DNA from: Dinoroseobacter sp013215265
Lineage (GTDB): Bacteria; Pseudomonadota; Alphaproteobacteria; Rhodobacterales; Rhodobacteraceae
Reading direction: 5' to 3'
NCBI GenBank assembly: GCA_963691755.1
Contig: OY829366.1
Location: 2,108,001-2,172,000 of the forward strand
Length of the DNA: 64,000 nt
Shown here: piece after piece, positions 34,085 to 42,252 of the stretch
Position numbering within the stretch: position 1 is the first letter of the stretch
How the letters are laid out: every line of letters starts with the position of its first letter
Notes under the pieces: generated by a model
The model's database searches: none
The model's input: the letters and a program-made list of their open reading frames with translations, nothing else
What the model was told of the DNA's origin: nothing
Made by a program: the position numbers and the translations under genes

Positions 34085-34569
34085 TGGGGGCGGACATGAT
34101 GACTTGGGTTTTACTGGTTGCAGGCCTTTTAATGGCGCTGATCTCTGGCGTGTTCCTGAGCTTTTCGGATTTCGTGATGAGGGGGCTTGCACAAGCCCCC
34201 GGCACGGCGGGCGCGGCGGGCATGATCGGGCTTAACCGCACCGTATATAAGTCGATCTTCATGGTGTTGTTCATGGGGTTGCTCTTGGGTTCGATCGCGC
34301 TTGCGTTGTCCGCGCTGTGGCAATTGGATGGCGCAGCATTGTATTTCGTACTCGCTGGCACACTGAGCTATCTTTTTGGCGTTTTTGCGGTGACTGGCTT
34401 TGGAAATGTTCCGATGAACAATCGTCTGGACGCCACATCTGGGCGGGCAAAAGACATGGCAAGCTACTGGCCTGAATATCTGCGACGCTGGACGCGACTG
34501 AACCATATTCGGACGTCCGCATCCGCGTTCGCGGCGCTCTTTTGGCTCATGGCTGCAAATCTGCTGTAA
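34084..34569 (+). CDS. DUF1772 (anthrone oxygenase-like) membrane protein
   Basis: The 161-residue protein has about four membrane helices and the DUF1772 signature FGNVPMNNRLD, followed by a YWPEYLRRWTRLNHIRT segment. Some fungal family members are anthrone oxygenases; bacterial members are uncharacterised. The start overlaps the previous stop (TGATG); ATGs at 34096 and 34099 are alternatives. Co-transcription with the NAD(P)-binding protein under a TetR repressor suggests a small redox or quinone-stress response unit. Confidence 0.82.
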   Translation: MGADMMTWVLLVAGLLMALISGVFLSFSDFVMRGLAQAPGTAGAAGMIGLNRTVYKSIFMVLFMGLLLGSIALALSALWQLDGAALYFVLAGTLSYLFGVFAVTGFGNVPMNNRLDATSGRAKDMASYWPEYLRRWTRLNHIRTSASAFAALFWLMAANLL

Positions 34570-34582
34570 AATGTGCAGTCCA

Positions 34583-34609
34583 GCCGGGTGGGTTTTCGTC
34601 CCTCCCGGC
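34583..34609 (+). terminator. Strong GC hairpin after the DUF1772 gene
   Basis: GCCGGG-T-GGG pairs with CCC-T-CCCGGC around a short loop. No T run follows, so it may slow or stabilise the transcript rather than terminate it alone. The remaining bases up to 34767 show nothing recognisable. Confidence 0.35.
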
Positions 34610-34767
34610 GCATTGTGCTGTCGGTCTTTGTGCAAGCGATCCATATTGGGACCGTGTTCTTCACCCCATACGTTTGCATCACAGGTTTAGCTCCAACTGG
34701 CAAAACTTGTCACTTAGTCGCGGGAAACACCCCTGTCTTTGCGTGATCATTCAGATAGTTTGCAAAA

Positions 34768-35559
34768 ATGATCAAAACCCACCCACTCGTCATGGATCCG
34801 CCCCATGCACGTCTCTGGCGCAGGTCCGATGCGCGTCATCAGGCATTTCGCCCTTCTGTTCATGCAGAACTCGTAGTGCTGCACGCCAGCAAAGGGGAGG
34901 CGCGATATATCGTTGATGGTCATGTCCTGCAGCTTAGGGCTGGTTCGTTGCTGTTGGCGTGGGCGGGCTCCGAGCATTTTCTTGCGTGGGACACACCTGG
35001 ATTTGACATGTGGGTTGGATTGATCTCGGACAAGTTCAGCATCGGTCGTTGTGATCTTCCGCCCGTCGATGGCGGGGGGCTTGAGGCTGAAGCGCGTGCT
35101 TTGCATCCAGATGTGAGTGCGCATCTTTCCGCGTTGGCGGCAGGCGTTGAAGCGGCACCATCACAAGCCGGGTGGGAGATCGGTATGCATTGGTGGCTTA
35201 TGCGGGCATGGGACGCTTGGCAGAGTGCGTCTGAAGCCGGTGGTATCACGTTGCATCCGGCCGTTGCCAAGGCAGCGGTCGCGTTGCAAGCCGATCCAAC
35301 GCTTGGCGCAACAGACCTGGCCGTGATTGGGGGGCTTAGTCCGGGCCGGTTGGGGCAGACCTTTGCAGCTGAGATGGGCGAAAGTCTCGTGGCGTTTCGT
35401 ACACGACAGAGACTTCAAAAGGTCGAGGATCTGGTCGGCGGGCAGGGGATGGATCTTCTGAACGCGGCGCACGAGGCAGGTTTTGGAAGTTATGCCCAGT
35501 TCTTTCGAGCCTATCGCGCCCGCAACGGCGTGAGCCCGCGTGACGGACTTTTGAGTTAA
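34768..35559 (+). CDS. AraC-family transcriptional regulator
   Basis: The 263-residue regulator has an N-terminal cupin-like sensing half (VVLHASKGEARYIVDGHVLQLRAGSLLLAWAGSEHFL). The C-terminal double helix-turn-helix is at about 175-260, with the second helix pair in LLNAAHEAGFGSYAQFFRAYRARNGVSPRD. The target is unknown. It converges on the TRAP transporter operon and shares the bidirectional terminator at 35564-35590. Confidence 0.9.
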   Translation: MIKTHPLVMDPPHARLWRRSDARHQAFRPSVHAELVVLHASKGEARYIVDGHVLQLRAGSLLLAWAGSEHFLAWDTPGFDMWVGLISDKFSIGRCDLPPVDGGGLEAEARALHPDVSAHLSALAAGVEAAPSQAGWEIGMHWWLMRAWDAWQSASEAGGITLHPAVAKAAVALQADPTLGATDLAVIGGLSPGRLGQTFAAEMGESLVAFRTRQRLQKVEDLVGGQGMDLLNAAHEAGFGSYAQFFRAYRARNGVSPRDGLLS

Positions 35560-35563
35560 ACGA

Positions 35564-35590
35564 AAAGGGGCGCCCTGAGGACGCCCCTTT
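35564..35590. terminator. Bidirectional terminator between araC-type gene and TRAP operon
   Basis: AAAGGGGCG (35564-35572) pairs perfectly with CGCCCCTTT (35582-35590) around a nine-base loop. A-rich and T-rich flanks on both sides allow termination from either strand. Confidence 0.8.
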
Positions 35591-35614
35591 CCAGATCAGA
35601 TGATCAGGCTTGGC

Positions 35615-36673
35615 TTAGCGAGATGCTGCGATCTGCGCTTCTGCCTCGACAACGGCTGCGCGAAGCGCTGCCAGCGCATCAGGACCACCTTCGATGTTGT
35701 TTTCGAACCAGCCATAGACAGGCTCGGCTGCGGATTGGAATGCGGCCTTTTCGTCTGGGGTTGGAACGTAGATCTCACCGCCACCGGCGACGAAGTCTGC
35801 ATAGGCCTGGATCGACTTACGCTTTGGCGAAGCAAATGTTGCCTGCTGCAGCGCTGCAAAGCCGTCCTGCACAACCATCTGCAGGTCCTCTGGCATGGAG
35901 GAGAACGCTTCGTTGTTCATGAACCACAGCGCTCCCATGTAGGAGTGACGGTCCAATGTCAGGAACTGCAGGCCTGCATCTGGGAATTTCATACCCATGA
36001 TGTCGGTGATGCCGTTCGCGGTACCCTGAACAACGCCGGTCTGCAGCGAGGTGAAGAGCTCTGGCCATGGGATCGGGGTTGCCGATGCACCGAGCGACTG
36101 CAGCAGCTGAACAGGCAGGTCTGCCACGATCGAACGCATCTGCAGGCCAGCCATGTCGGCAGGCGAGGTGATGCGTCTTTCGGTGTTAGCAAAGTTGCGC
36201 CAGCCGCCAGTGTTACCGATGGTCATCAGACGCAGTGCGCCGTCGCTGTCGTCAAGTACACGCCCTTGCATGAACTTGATGAAGGGCGAACCGTTTGCGA
36301 GGGCAGCTTCTGCCACACGGTCGTCGGCCATCAGGTATGGCAGGTCGAGGACCTGAACGTACGGGAAGATGCCCGACGAACCACCCGAGGTCGAAATGTA
36401 GATGTCGATGGAGCCATCTGCAGTACCCTGAAGGCACTCGGTGCCGTTGGAGCAAAGCTGGGTGCCGATGAACAGCTCGACCGAAACACGGCCGTTTGAC
36501 GCAGCTTCAACGTAGTCCTTGAAAACGATCAGACCGTCATAGTCTTCGTCGTTCTCATTTGAGTTTGCGGTAGCCCGCAGGTTGAACTCAGCATGGCCTC
36601 CAGCCCAGGCTGATGCCGCGCCGCCGAACAGCATGGCCGCAGTCAGTGCTGCAGTGGTGAACCCTTTAAGCAT
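35615..36673 (-). CDS. TRAP transporter solute-binding protein (DctP family)
   Basis: The 352-residue periplasmic protein has a signal peptide ending ASAWA. The DctP fold is shown by SNGRVSVELF, DLPYLMAD, MQGRV, GLQMRSI with the conserved Arg that usually binds a ligand carboxylate or other anion, QTGVVQGTANGI, and MNNEAFSSMPEDLQ. It captures the substrate for the downstream-named DctQ/DctM permeases. It is the last gene of a six-gene unit that also holds an SsuD-like monooxygenase, so an anionic, possibly sulfonated, compound is inferred. Confidence 0.92.
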   Translation of the reverse strand: MLKGFTTAALTAAMLFGGAASAWAGGHAEFNLRATANSNENDEDYDGLIVFKDYVEAASNGRVSVELFIGTQLCSNGTECLQGTADGSIDIYISTSGGSSGIFPYVQVLDLPYLMADDRVAEAALANGSPFIKFMQGRVLDDSDGALRLMTIGNTGGWRNFANTERRITSPADMAGLQMRSIVADLPVQLLQSLGASATPIPWPELFTSLQTGVVQGTANGITDIMGMKFPDAGLQFLTLDRHSYMGALWFMNNEAFSSMPEDLQMVVQDGFAALQQATFASPKRKSIQAYADFVAGGGEIYVPTPDEKAAFQSAAEPVYGWFENNIEGGPDALAALRAAVVEAEAQIAASR

Positions 36674-36706
36674 GGTAGGTAACCTCCCTTTTGGTGTTTG
36701 CTTGGG

Positions 36707-38173
36707 TTAGTTGGCGAACCCGGTAAGTCGCGGGATCGTCATGGAAATTGCGGGGATGTATGTGATCAGGAAGATCACCAATATTTCCACCGCAAGGAAT
36801 GGCAGGATTGTCTTGGCAATAGTCTCGACTTTTTCGCCTGAAACCGAACTGGCCACGAATAAGACAAGTCCCATGGGCGGCGTTGCCAGCCCCACTGTCA
36901 AATTCACCGACATGATGATGGCGAAATGGATCGAGTCGACGCCCAGATCGGTGAAAATAGGCCCGAGGATTGGTCCCAGAATGATGATCGCCGGACCCGC
37001 ATCGAGGAACATGCCCACGATAAACAGGAGCAGGTTGATTAGGAACAGCAGAACGTAGGGGTTTTCACTGAGCGAGAGAATGTACTCCGCCAGCGTTTGC
37101 GGTGCGTAGGACAGCGAAACAACCGTTTTGAAGGCCATCGCGGCGCCCACCAGAAGAAGAACCACTGCTGAGGTAATTGCTGCCCGGGACAGCACTTCTG
37201 GCAAGTCCTTTAAGGTCATGGTGCGCAGGATGAAGAAGGCGACAAGTAGGGCATAGGCCACCGCAACGGCTGCAGCTTCGGTCGGGGTGAAAACACCTGC
37301 CAGAATGCCACCAAGGATCAGGATTGGGGTTTGCAATGGCACCATGGCCCGTTTGCACACCATGCGGAAATCATGGCTGACCGAACGGCGCAGGCCAAGC
37401 ATCAAACCATGCGCCAGCAAAAGTGCAATGATCAGAGTGCCCCAAGCCAGAACACCTTCTGTGGCTGGCATGAACATCCAGAACAACAGACCTAAATTGG
37501 CGCGTACCAGGATGAAGGAGACCCACCATTCAACAGGGCCCATCTTGGTGCCTGTAAGCACGACGCGCTTGGCGGGGGGCAACTCGTACCGATCTGCCAG
37601 TGCTCTGACCATGAACATTAGGCCGACACCCACCATGATGCCGGGAACGATGCCCGCAAGGAACAAGGCGGCCACGGATTCCCCCATCACATAGGCGTAA
37701 ATGATCATGATGCCTGAGGGTGGAATGATCGGTCCGATCACCGAGGAGGCCGCGGTGATCGCAGCTGCAAATCTGCGCGTGTAGCCTTCTTTTTCCATTG
37801 CAGGGATCAGCATGGACCCAAGCGCCGAGGTGTCGGCCACGGCAGATCCGGAAAGACCGGCAAACAGGATCGAGGACAGGATGTTCACCTGTGCCAGACC
37901 TCCGCGCAGATGCCCCATGAGGGCCTGCGAGAACTCCACAAGGCGGATGGTAATGCCGCCGCGGTTCATCAGCTCACCCGCAAGCATGAAGAAGGGGATC
38001 GCCATCAGCGGGAAGCTGTCCATCCCGTTATAGACATTGCGGTAAAGCAGCGTGATGTCGCGCTCTTGCCCGTTCAGCCACAAAAGCAGGCCTGGGGCTG
38101 CGAGCAGTCCGAAGAAAACCGGTAGACCGATCAGCAGAAAGAGCAGGAAGAGAGGAAGAAACCAGATTAGCAT
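36707..38173 (-). CDS. TRAP transporter large permease (DctM)
   Basis: The 488-residue ion-transporter-superfamily protein has about 12 or more helices, with family motifs IPFFMLAGELMNRGGI, AGLSGSAVADTSALG, ITAASSVIGPIIPPSG and ATPPMGLVLFVA. It is about 50 residues longer than typical DctM. The extra length is a hydrophobic insertion at about 225-275 (GPVEWWVSFILVRANLGLLFWMF). The ATG at 38173 has GAGG upstream; a TTG at 38188 would overlap dctQ more. It drives Na+-coupled uptake with the small subunit. Confidence 0.92.
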   Translation of the reverse strand: MLIWFLPLFLLFLLIGLPVFFGLLAAPGLLLWLNGQERDITLLYRNVYNGMDSFPLMAIPFFMLAGELMNRGGITIRLVEFSQALMGHLRGGLAQVNILSSILFAGLSGSAVADTSALGSMLIPAMEKEGYTRRFAAAITAASSVIGPIIPPSGIMIIYAYVMGESVAALFLAGIVPGIMVGVGLMFMVRALADRYELPPAKRVVLTGTKMGPVEWWVSFILVRANLGLLFWMFMPATEGVLAWGTLIIALLLAHGLMLGLRRSVSHDFRMVCKRAMVPLQTPILILGGILAGVFTPTEAAAVAVAYALLVAFFILRTMTLKDLPEVLSRAAITSAVVLLLVGAAMAFKTVVSLSYAPQTLAEYILSLSENPYVLLFLINLLLFIVGMFLDAGPAIIILGPILGPIFTDLGVDSIHFAIIMSVNLTVGLATPPMGLVLFVASSVSGEKVETIAKTILPFLAVEILVIFLITYIPAISMTIPRLTGFAN

Positions 38174-38174
38174 G

Positions 38175-38768
38175 TCATTCGGCCTCAATCACTTGGGCGC
38201 CGGGAACCGGACGTAGTTGATCCTCGCCACCCAGAACAGTGACGACAGCGCGGATGATCAGCTCAATGTTGACGACTAAAAGCAGGACGACACCGACATA
38301 AAGCGACAGGAACATGTAGAACCGGGGTAGGCGCTCCCATGTCAGGGCACCTTCAGAAAAGCTTGGAAAATAGAGCGCGGCGGTGGCGAAGCGGCTGCCA
38401 AAACCGGTGATTTCGCCATAGCCGATTTGCACGGCGGTCGCGAGAACCGTGCCTGCGATGAGTAGGAGAATAATGGTCACAACACCGCCAATTGCACGGG
38501 GCAGGGCTACGAGAACCATGTCAATGGCCACGAAGCCACCACGACGATATGCGATCGGCGCCATGAAGCCGGTCATCCAAAGCATGCAGAAGCGCGCGGC
38601 CTCATCGGGCCAGGTTAACGCGTTGCCCAGCACGTAGCGGAAAAAGACCTGTATAAGGATCGCGATGACCATCAGCCCTATCGCTACGATAGAAATCGCT
38701 TTGCCAATAGCCAGCACGTAGTCCAACAACACTTGCAGTGGCTTCAAGAGCCCCAGCAGAACGCCCAT
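38175..38768 (-). CDS. TRAP transporter small permease (DctQ)
   Basis: The 197-residue membrane protein has four helices. The Trp-rich DctQ signature lies in NALTWPDEAARFCMLWMTGFMAPIAYRRGGFVAIDM. It pairs with DctM, whose start lies next to this stop. The 80-base gap to the flavin reductase gene carries an inverted repeat that may be an internal promoter or operator. Confidence 0.9.
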   Translation of the reverse strand: MGVLLGLLKPLQVLLDYVLAIGKAISIVAIGLMVIAILIQVFFRYVLGNALTWPDEAARFCMLWMTGFMAPIAYRRGGFVAIDMVLVALPRAIGGVVTIILLLIAGTVLATAVQIGYGEITGFGSRFATAALYFPSFSEGALTWERLPRFYMFLSLYVGVVLLLVVNIELIIRAVVTVLGGEDQLRPVPGAQVIEAE

Positions 38769-38811
38769 TGCGTTCCCTCCCTTTTCAGCCCTTTCCTGTG
38801 GGCCGTATAGT

Positions 38812-38840
38812 TGTCACCGGATCTTGACGCCCGGTTGACA
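38812..38840. promoter_or_regulatory. Inverted repeat upstream of the TRAP genes
   Basis: TGTCACCGG (38812-38820) and CCGGTTGACA (38831-38840) form an imperfect inverted repeat, one base longer on one arm, with ten bases between. It lies just before dctQ and may be an operator for a regulator of the cluster. Confidence 0.4.
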
Positions 38841-38848
38841 GTTTGCGC

Positions 38849-39343
38849 CTAGCTTTGAGGTTTGAACCCCCCATATTGGCCTTGCGCGAAGATCAGCGGC
38901 GCGCCCGGTGACGTTTGCACTCTGAGAACTTCACCGACGATGATGGCGTGATCTCCGCCATCGTGTTCAGCCACCTTGCGGCACTCAAACCGCGCAAGGC
39001 AACCTTTAAGTACCGGGACGCCTTCAGCAGAGCGCTCCCAGTCTGCAACTGAAAAATCCAGTCCGTCTTTTGCGAAAGATCCACCAAGGCTGAGCTGGTC
39101 ACCAGCGAGCACGTGGATGGCGTAGTTTTGTGCCTGGCAAAACGCTGGGTATCGCTTCGAAAATTTGCCCGGCGACCACAAGACCAACGCGGGATCCAGT
39201 GACAGGCTGGCAAAACTGTTTGCGGTGATCCCAAGTGGGCCCATCTCGGAATCGCATGTAATTACTGTCACACCCGTGCCAAACTGACCGAGTGCATTGC
39301 GAAACGCGCGTGGGTCTGCGCAAGGCTCAAAGGTATCGCTCAT
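38849..39343 (-). CDS. Flavin reductase (FMN reductase component)
   Basis: The 164-residue flavin_reduct domain protein has DPRAFRNALGQFGTGVTVIT, GITANSFASLSLDPALVLW (flavin-binding), and GDHAIIVGEVL near the C-terminus. It should use NAD(P)H to reduce free FMN for the two-component monooxygenase encoded upstream. The start at 39343 (MSDTFEP) matches the family length. An ATG at 39373 directly touching the upstream stop (TAAATG), with AGGTG before it, is a real alternative that adds ten residues. Confidence 0.9.
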   Translation of the reverse strand: MSDTFEPCADPRAFRNALGQFGTGVTVITCDSEMGPLGITANSFASLSLDPALVLWSPGKFSKRYPAFCQAQNYAIHVLAGDQLSLGGSFAKDGLDFSVADWERSAEGVPVLKGCLARFECRKVAEHDGGDHAIIVGEVLRVQTSPGAPLIFAQGQYGGFKPQS

Positions 39344-39373
39344 AAAATCACCACTTATTGCCGAGCCGTCCAT

Positions 39374-40267
39374 TTAAGGCACCTCATGACCAAGCGCGAG
39401 CGTGTAGAGCTCGTACCAGCGTGTGCGGGACATATCGACGGCAAGCGCGTCGGAAAACTTGCTGATCCGGCTCAATGTGTTGGTGCCCATCACGGGCAGA
39501 ATATTGGCCGGGTGTCTCAGTAGCCAGGCGATTGCCACGGACGCAGCGTCTGTTTCTGTTTCTGCTGCGATTTCTTGCATCTTGTCACGCAACTGGTTTG
39601 TGGATTGCGACATCAGTGAGCCGCCACCCAGCGGCGACCACGCCATCGGGGCAATGCCTTTTTCCTGCAGCGTAGCGATGTCACCATTGGTGAAGGCTTC
39701 GTGGGCCACCAGGGATATCTCTATCTGGTTGGTGCAAAGCTGTGTTTCCATTGCGGATTGCAACAGGGACCAGTCCCAAGGTTTGAAGTTCGAAACGCCG
39801 ACGCTTTTTACTTTGCCACTGGCCACAACCTCATCCAGTGCCGCGCCGGTTTCTCGGTGATCCATCAAGGGGTCAGGACGGTGCACCAGCAGGAGGTCGA
39901 TTTTGTCGACATCCATCAGACGCAGGGAGTGGTCGACCGACGCAAGGATATGCGCACGGCTGGTGTCATAGTACTTGCACGGCGCGTCTGAATAACGACC
40001 TGCGGGCGCCACGATATCGCATTTCGTAACGATCTCGATCTTGTCTTTCAGGGCAGGAGCCACCTTGAGCGCATTCCCCAGCACCTCTTCGGCTTCATAG
40101 CCGCCATAAATATCAGCCTGATCCATAGAGGTGATGCCTTGTTCAAGGCAGGCCTCGATTTTGGCCTGAACATGGGCGGTCGAGGTGTCCTGATCGTCGC
40201 TGAGGCGCCACATGCCGTATACGATACGGCTGAGTGAAACATCATTGGTAAGCGATACGCGGTCCAT
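39374..40267 (-). CDS. Aldo/keto reductase (YdhF-like)
   Basis: The 297-residue NADPH-dependent reductase has its catalytic tetrad visible: Asp in MDQADIYGGYEAEEVLG, Tyr in the same segment, Lys in VTKCDI and His in LLLVHRPDP. NADP-loop segments are SVGVSNFKPWD and MAWSPLGGGSL. The start at 40267 overlaps the upstream monooxygenase stop (TAATG), so translation is coupled. In the sulfo-SMO pathway an aldo/keto reductase reduces the 6-aldehyde left after desulfonation; that role is inferred from context. Confidence 0.9.
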   Translation of the reverse strand: MDRVSLTNDVSLSRIVYGMWRLSDDQDTSTAHVQAKIEACLEQGITSMDQADIYGGYEAEEVLGNALKVAPALKDKIEIVTKCDIVAPAGRYSDAPCKYYDTSRAHILASVDHSLRLMDVDKIDLLLVHRPDPLMDHRETGAALDEVVASGKVKSVGVSNFKPWDWSLLQSAMETQLCTNQIEISLVAHEAFTNGDIATLQEKGIAPMAWSPLGGGSLMSQSTNQLRDKMQEIAAETETDAASVAIAWLLRHPANILPVMGTNTLSRISKFSDALAVDMSRTRWYELYTLALGHEVP

Positions 40268-41421
40268 TAACGGCGTTCTCCAACGGCAAGAGGGGTAGCT
40301 GGTGCCTGGCCGGGCACACGCCCGTAAGCCTCTGGCAATGATACGGTTTTCAAATTCGGGAGCACGCGCTGTCCGAAGCTTATGCATTCGTCGATATGCG
40401 GATAGCCCGAGAAGATGAACGAACGAATTCCCATCTTCTGGTAATCCTCGATCTTTGACATGACCTGATCAGTTGAGCCCACAAGTGCAGCACCGCAACC
40501 AGAGCGCGCGCGCCCGACGCCAGTCCACAGATGGGGTTCGACATATCCGAATTTATCGGCCAGTTCGCGGGCCTTGGCCTGTCTGGCAACGCCCAGTGAA
40601 ATGGAATCGTGGGCACGTTCGCGGATCAGCTGCCCATATTCGTCATCGAGCTTGCTGACCAGATGATCTGCGTATTCGCGGGCTTCCTGTTCTGTGTCGC
40701 GTACGATCATATGGACGCGCAGACCGTAATCGAGCGTGCGGCCGTATTCCGTGGCCTTCGCCGCAACGGTCTTCATGCGCTCTGCTATCTGGTCCTTCGG
40801 CTCAGGCCACATCAGGTAGACATCGCAAAACTGTGCACACAGATCGACCGCGGCCGGGGAGTAGCCGCCGAAGTAAAGAAGTGGACCGCCCGTCTGGTAA
40901 GGTCTTGCAGGATCGGTCGTCAGACCTTTGAAGGTATAGACATCGCCTTCGTAGTCGATCTCATCCCGTGTCCAGGCCTGCTTGAGAATTTCGACCACTT
41001 CTTTCGAACGTTTGTAACGGAAGCTGCTCTCTGCGACTTCTCCGGGAAAGTCAGAAGAGATGATGTTCACCGTCAGGCGACCTTCGAGCATGTGATCCAG
41101 CGTCGCGATTGTTCGGGCCAGCATGATGGGTTGCATTTCGCCACAACGCACGGCGGCCAGCATGTTGATCTTCGACGTGAGCGGGGCACACCCCGCAACA
41201 AAGCTAAGTGTGTCTTGCCCAACTTGGTAAGATGACGGGCACAGGATGTTGCGAAATCCCTGCTTTTCGGCCTCAAGCAGAATATCCCGGCAATGCGCCC
41301 AACTGGAGCGCAACGCGCCGCTTGGCACGCCCAGGTATTCGTAGTCGTCCGAACAAAGTGCGGAAAACCAGCTTACCTCTGCCCCATCAAGGTCGGCAGA
41401 TGTGACCGGCACGATCGTCAT
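40267..41421 (-). CDS. SsuD-like FMNH2-dependent alkanesulfonate/sulfosugar monooxygenase
   Basis: The 384-residue bacterial-luciferase-like monooxygenase closely follows the SsuD pattern: an early core strand, ATLDHMLEGRLTVNII, PLLYFGGYSPAAVDL, DVYLMWPEPKDQI, LRVHMIVRDTEQEAREYA, LWTGVGRARSGCGAALVG and SFIFSGYPHIDE. SsuD-type enzymes insert oxygen next to a C-S bond to give an aldehyde and sulfite. Its flavin reductase, an aldo/keto reductase and a TRAP importer follow in the same unit. Sulfoquinovose or another sulfonated sugar is a good candidate; dimethyl sulfone or simple alkanesulfonates are alternatives. Confidence 0.88.
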   Translation of the reverse strand: MTIVPVTSADLDGAEVSWFSALCSDDYEYLGVPSGALRSSWAHCRDILLEAEKQGFRNILCPSSYQVGQDTLSFVAGCAPLTSKINMLAAVRCGEMQPIMLARTIATLDHMLEGRLTVNIISSDFPGEVAESSFRYKRSKEVVEILKQAWTRDEIDYEGDVYTFKGLTTDPARPYQTGGPLLYFGGYSPAAVDLCAQFCDVYLMWPEPKDQIAERMKTVAAKATEYGRTLDYGLRVHMIVRDTEQEAREYADHLVSKLDDEYGQLIRERAHDSISLGVARQAKARELADKFGYVEPHLWTGVGRARSGCGAALVGSTDQVMSKIEDYQKMGIRSFIFSGYPHIDECISFGQRVLPNLKTVSLPEAYGRVPGQAPATPLAVGERR

Positions 41422-41499
41422 GTAGTTCTCCCAGGCAACTCTAGCGCGTTGGCAATGTTAGCGCCGACAATTGCCTCTTGCGTAGCATTGAAAAATAGA

Positions 41500-41519
41500 T
41501 GCATCAATCCTGTATCAAT
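41500..41519. promoter_or_regulatory. Direct repeats before the GntR gene
   Basis: TGCATCAAT (41500-41508) and TGTATCAAT (41511-41519) are nearly identical and 11 bases apart, one helical turn. They lie in the 116-base divergent region between the monooxygenase and the GntR regulator. A GCAAT...ATTGC inverted repeat lies at about 41450-41475. Either could be the GntR site. Confidence 0.4.
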
Positions 41520-41537
41520 TATTTCTTAGGCATCGAG

Positions 41538-42230
41538 ATGCTGCCACCGACCGCCCTGCCAAAGTACATCGAAGTCAGCGAGCGCCTTGCACGTGAAGTG
41601 CAGGCGGGGCGATTGCGTGAGGGCGAAAAACTACCCCCGGAGCGGGATATGGCTGAGGGGCTTGGCATTGCCGTGGGCACGTTGCGCAAGGCGCTTGACC
41701 AGTTGGTGGAACAGGGGTTGGTCGAACGCGTTCACGGATCGGGAAATTACATTAAAAAACCCCCGCAAATGTCAAACATATATGCTTTTTTTAGGTTGGA
41801 AAATCTTTTGGGTGGCGGGTATCCAACGGCACAGGTGTTGGATGTTTCATTGCTTGATAAGCCTACGGATATGCCAGCGTTTGGGACCTCAGATAAGGCG
41901 CATCGGATAAGGCGATTGCGTTTGCTTGATGATCAGCCGGCGGCCCTTGAAGAGATCTGGCTGGACGCAGCGGTTGTCGAAACTGTCACCACCTCGGACC
42001 TGTCTGACAGTCTGTATCTCTTCTACCGCCAAAGGCTCGGATTGACGATTACACGAATCGAAGACCGCGCACGGATTGCGTCCGCGCCGATTTGGGGACG
42101 TTCTGATTTGGTGCTTCCCAACACCATTAATCTGATCGAACGCCGTTCCTGGGCTGCAGATCCGCACCCCATCGAGTTTTCGCGTTCATATTTACACCCG
42201 GATCGCGCGGTGTATGTGGCGCGCAGCTAA
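41538..42230 (+). CDS. GntR/HutC-family regulator with UTRA domain
   Basis: The 230-residue protein has an N-terminal winged helix (EVQAGRLREGEKLPPERDMAEGLGIAVGTLRKAL, about 15-55; GLVERVHGSGNYI wing). A UTRA effector domain follows (RIRRLRLLDDQPAALEEIWLD). HutC-type regulators bind small molecules such as sugars. It is divergent from the monooxygenase/TRAP unit and directly followed by a sugar-dehydrogenase-like gene, so it is the likely local regulator. The ATG at 41538 is preferred to the 41499 start. Confidence 0.9.
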   Translation: MLPPTALPKYIEVSERLAREVQAGRLREGEKLPPERDMAEGLGIAVGTLRKALDQLVEQGLVERVHGSGNYIKKPPQMSNIYAFFRLENLLGGGYPTAQVLDVSLLDKPTDMPAFGTSDKAHRIRRLRLLDDQPAALEEIWLDAAVVETVTTSDLSDSLYLFYRQRLGLTITRIEDRARIASAPIWGRSDLVLPNTINLIERRSWAADPHPIEFSRSYLHPDRAVYVARS

Positions 42231-42252
42231 CCGGCTTTGGAGGGCCGAGCGA

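Noticed and set aside
36153..36499. Open frames opposite the dctP gene
   Set aside because: They are antisense to a complete TRAP binding-protein gene with signal peptide and motifs.
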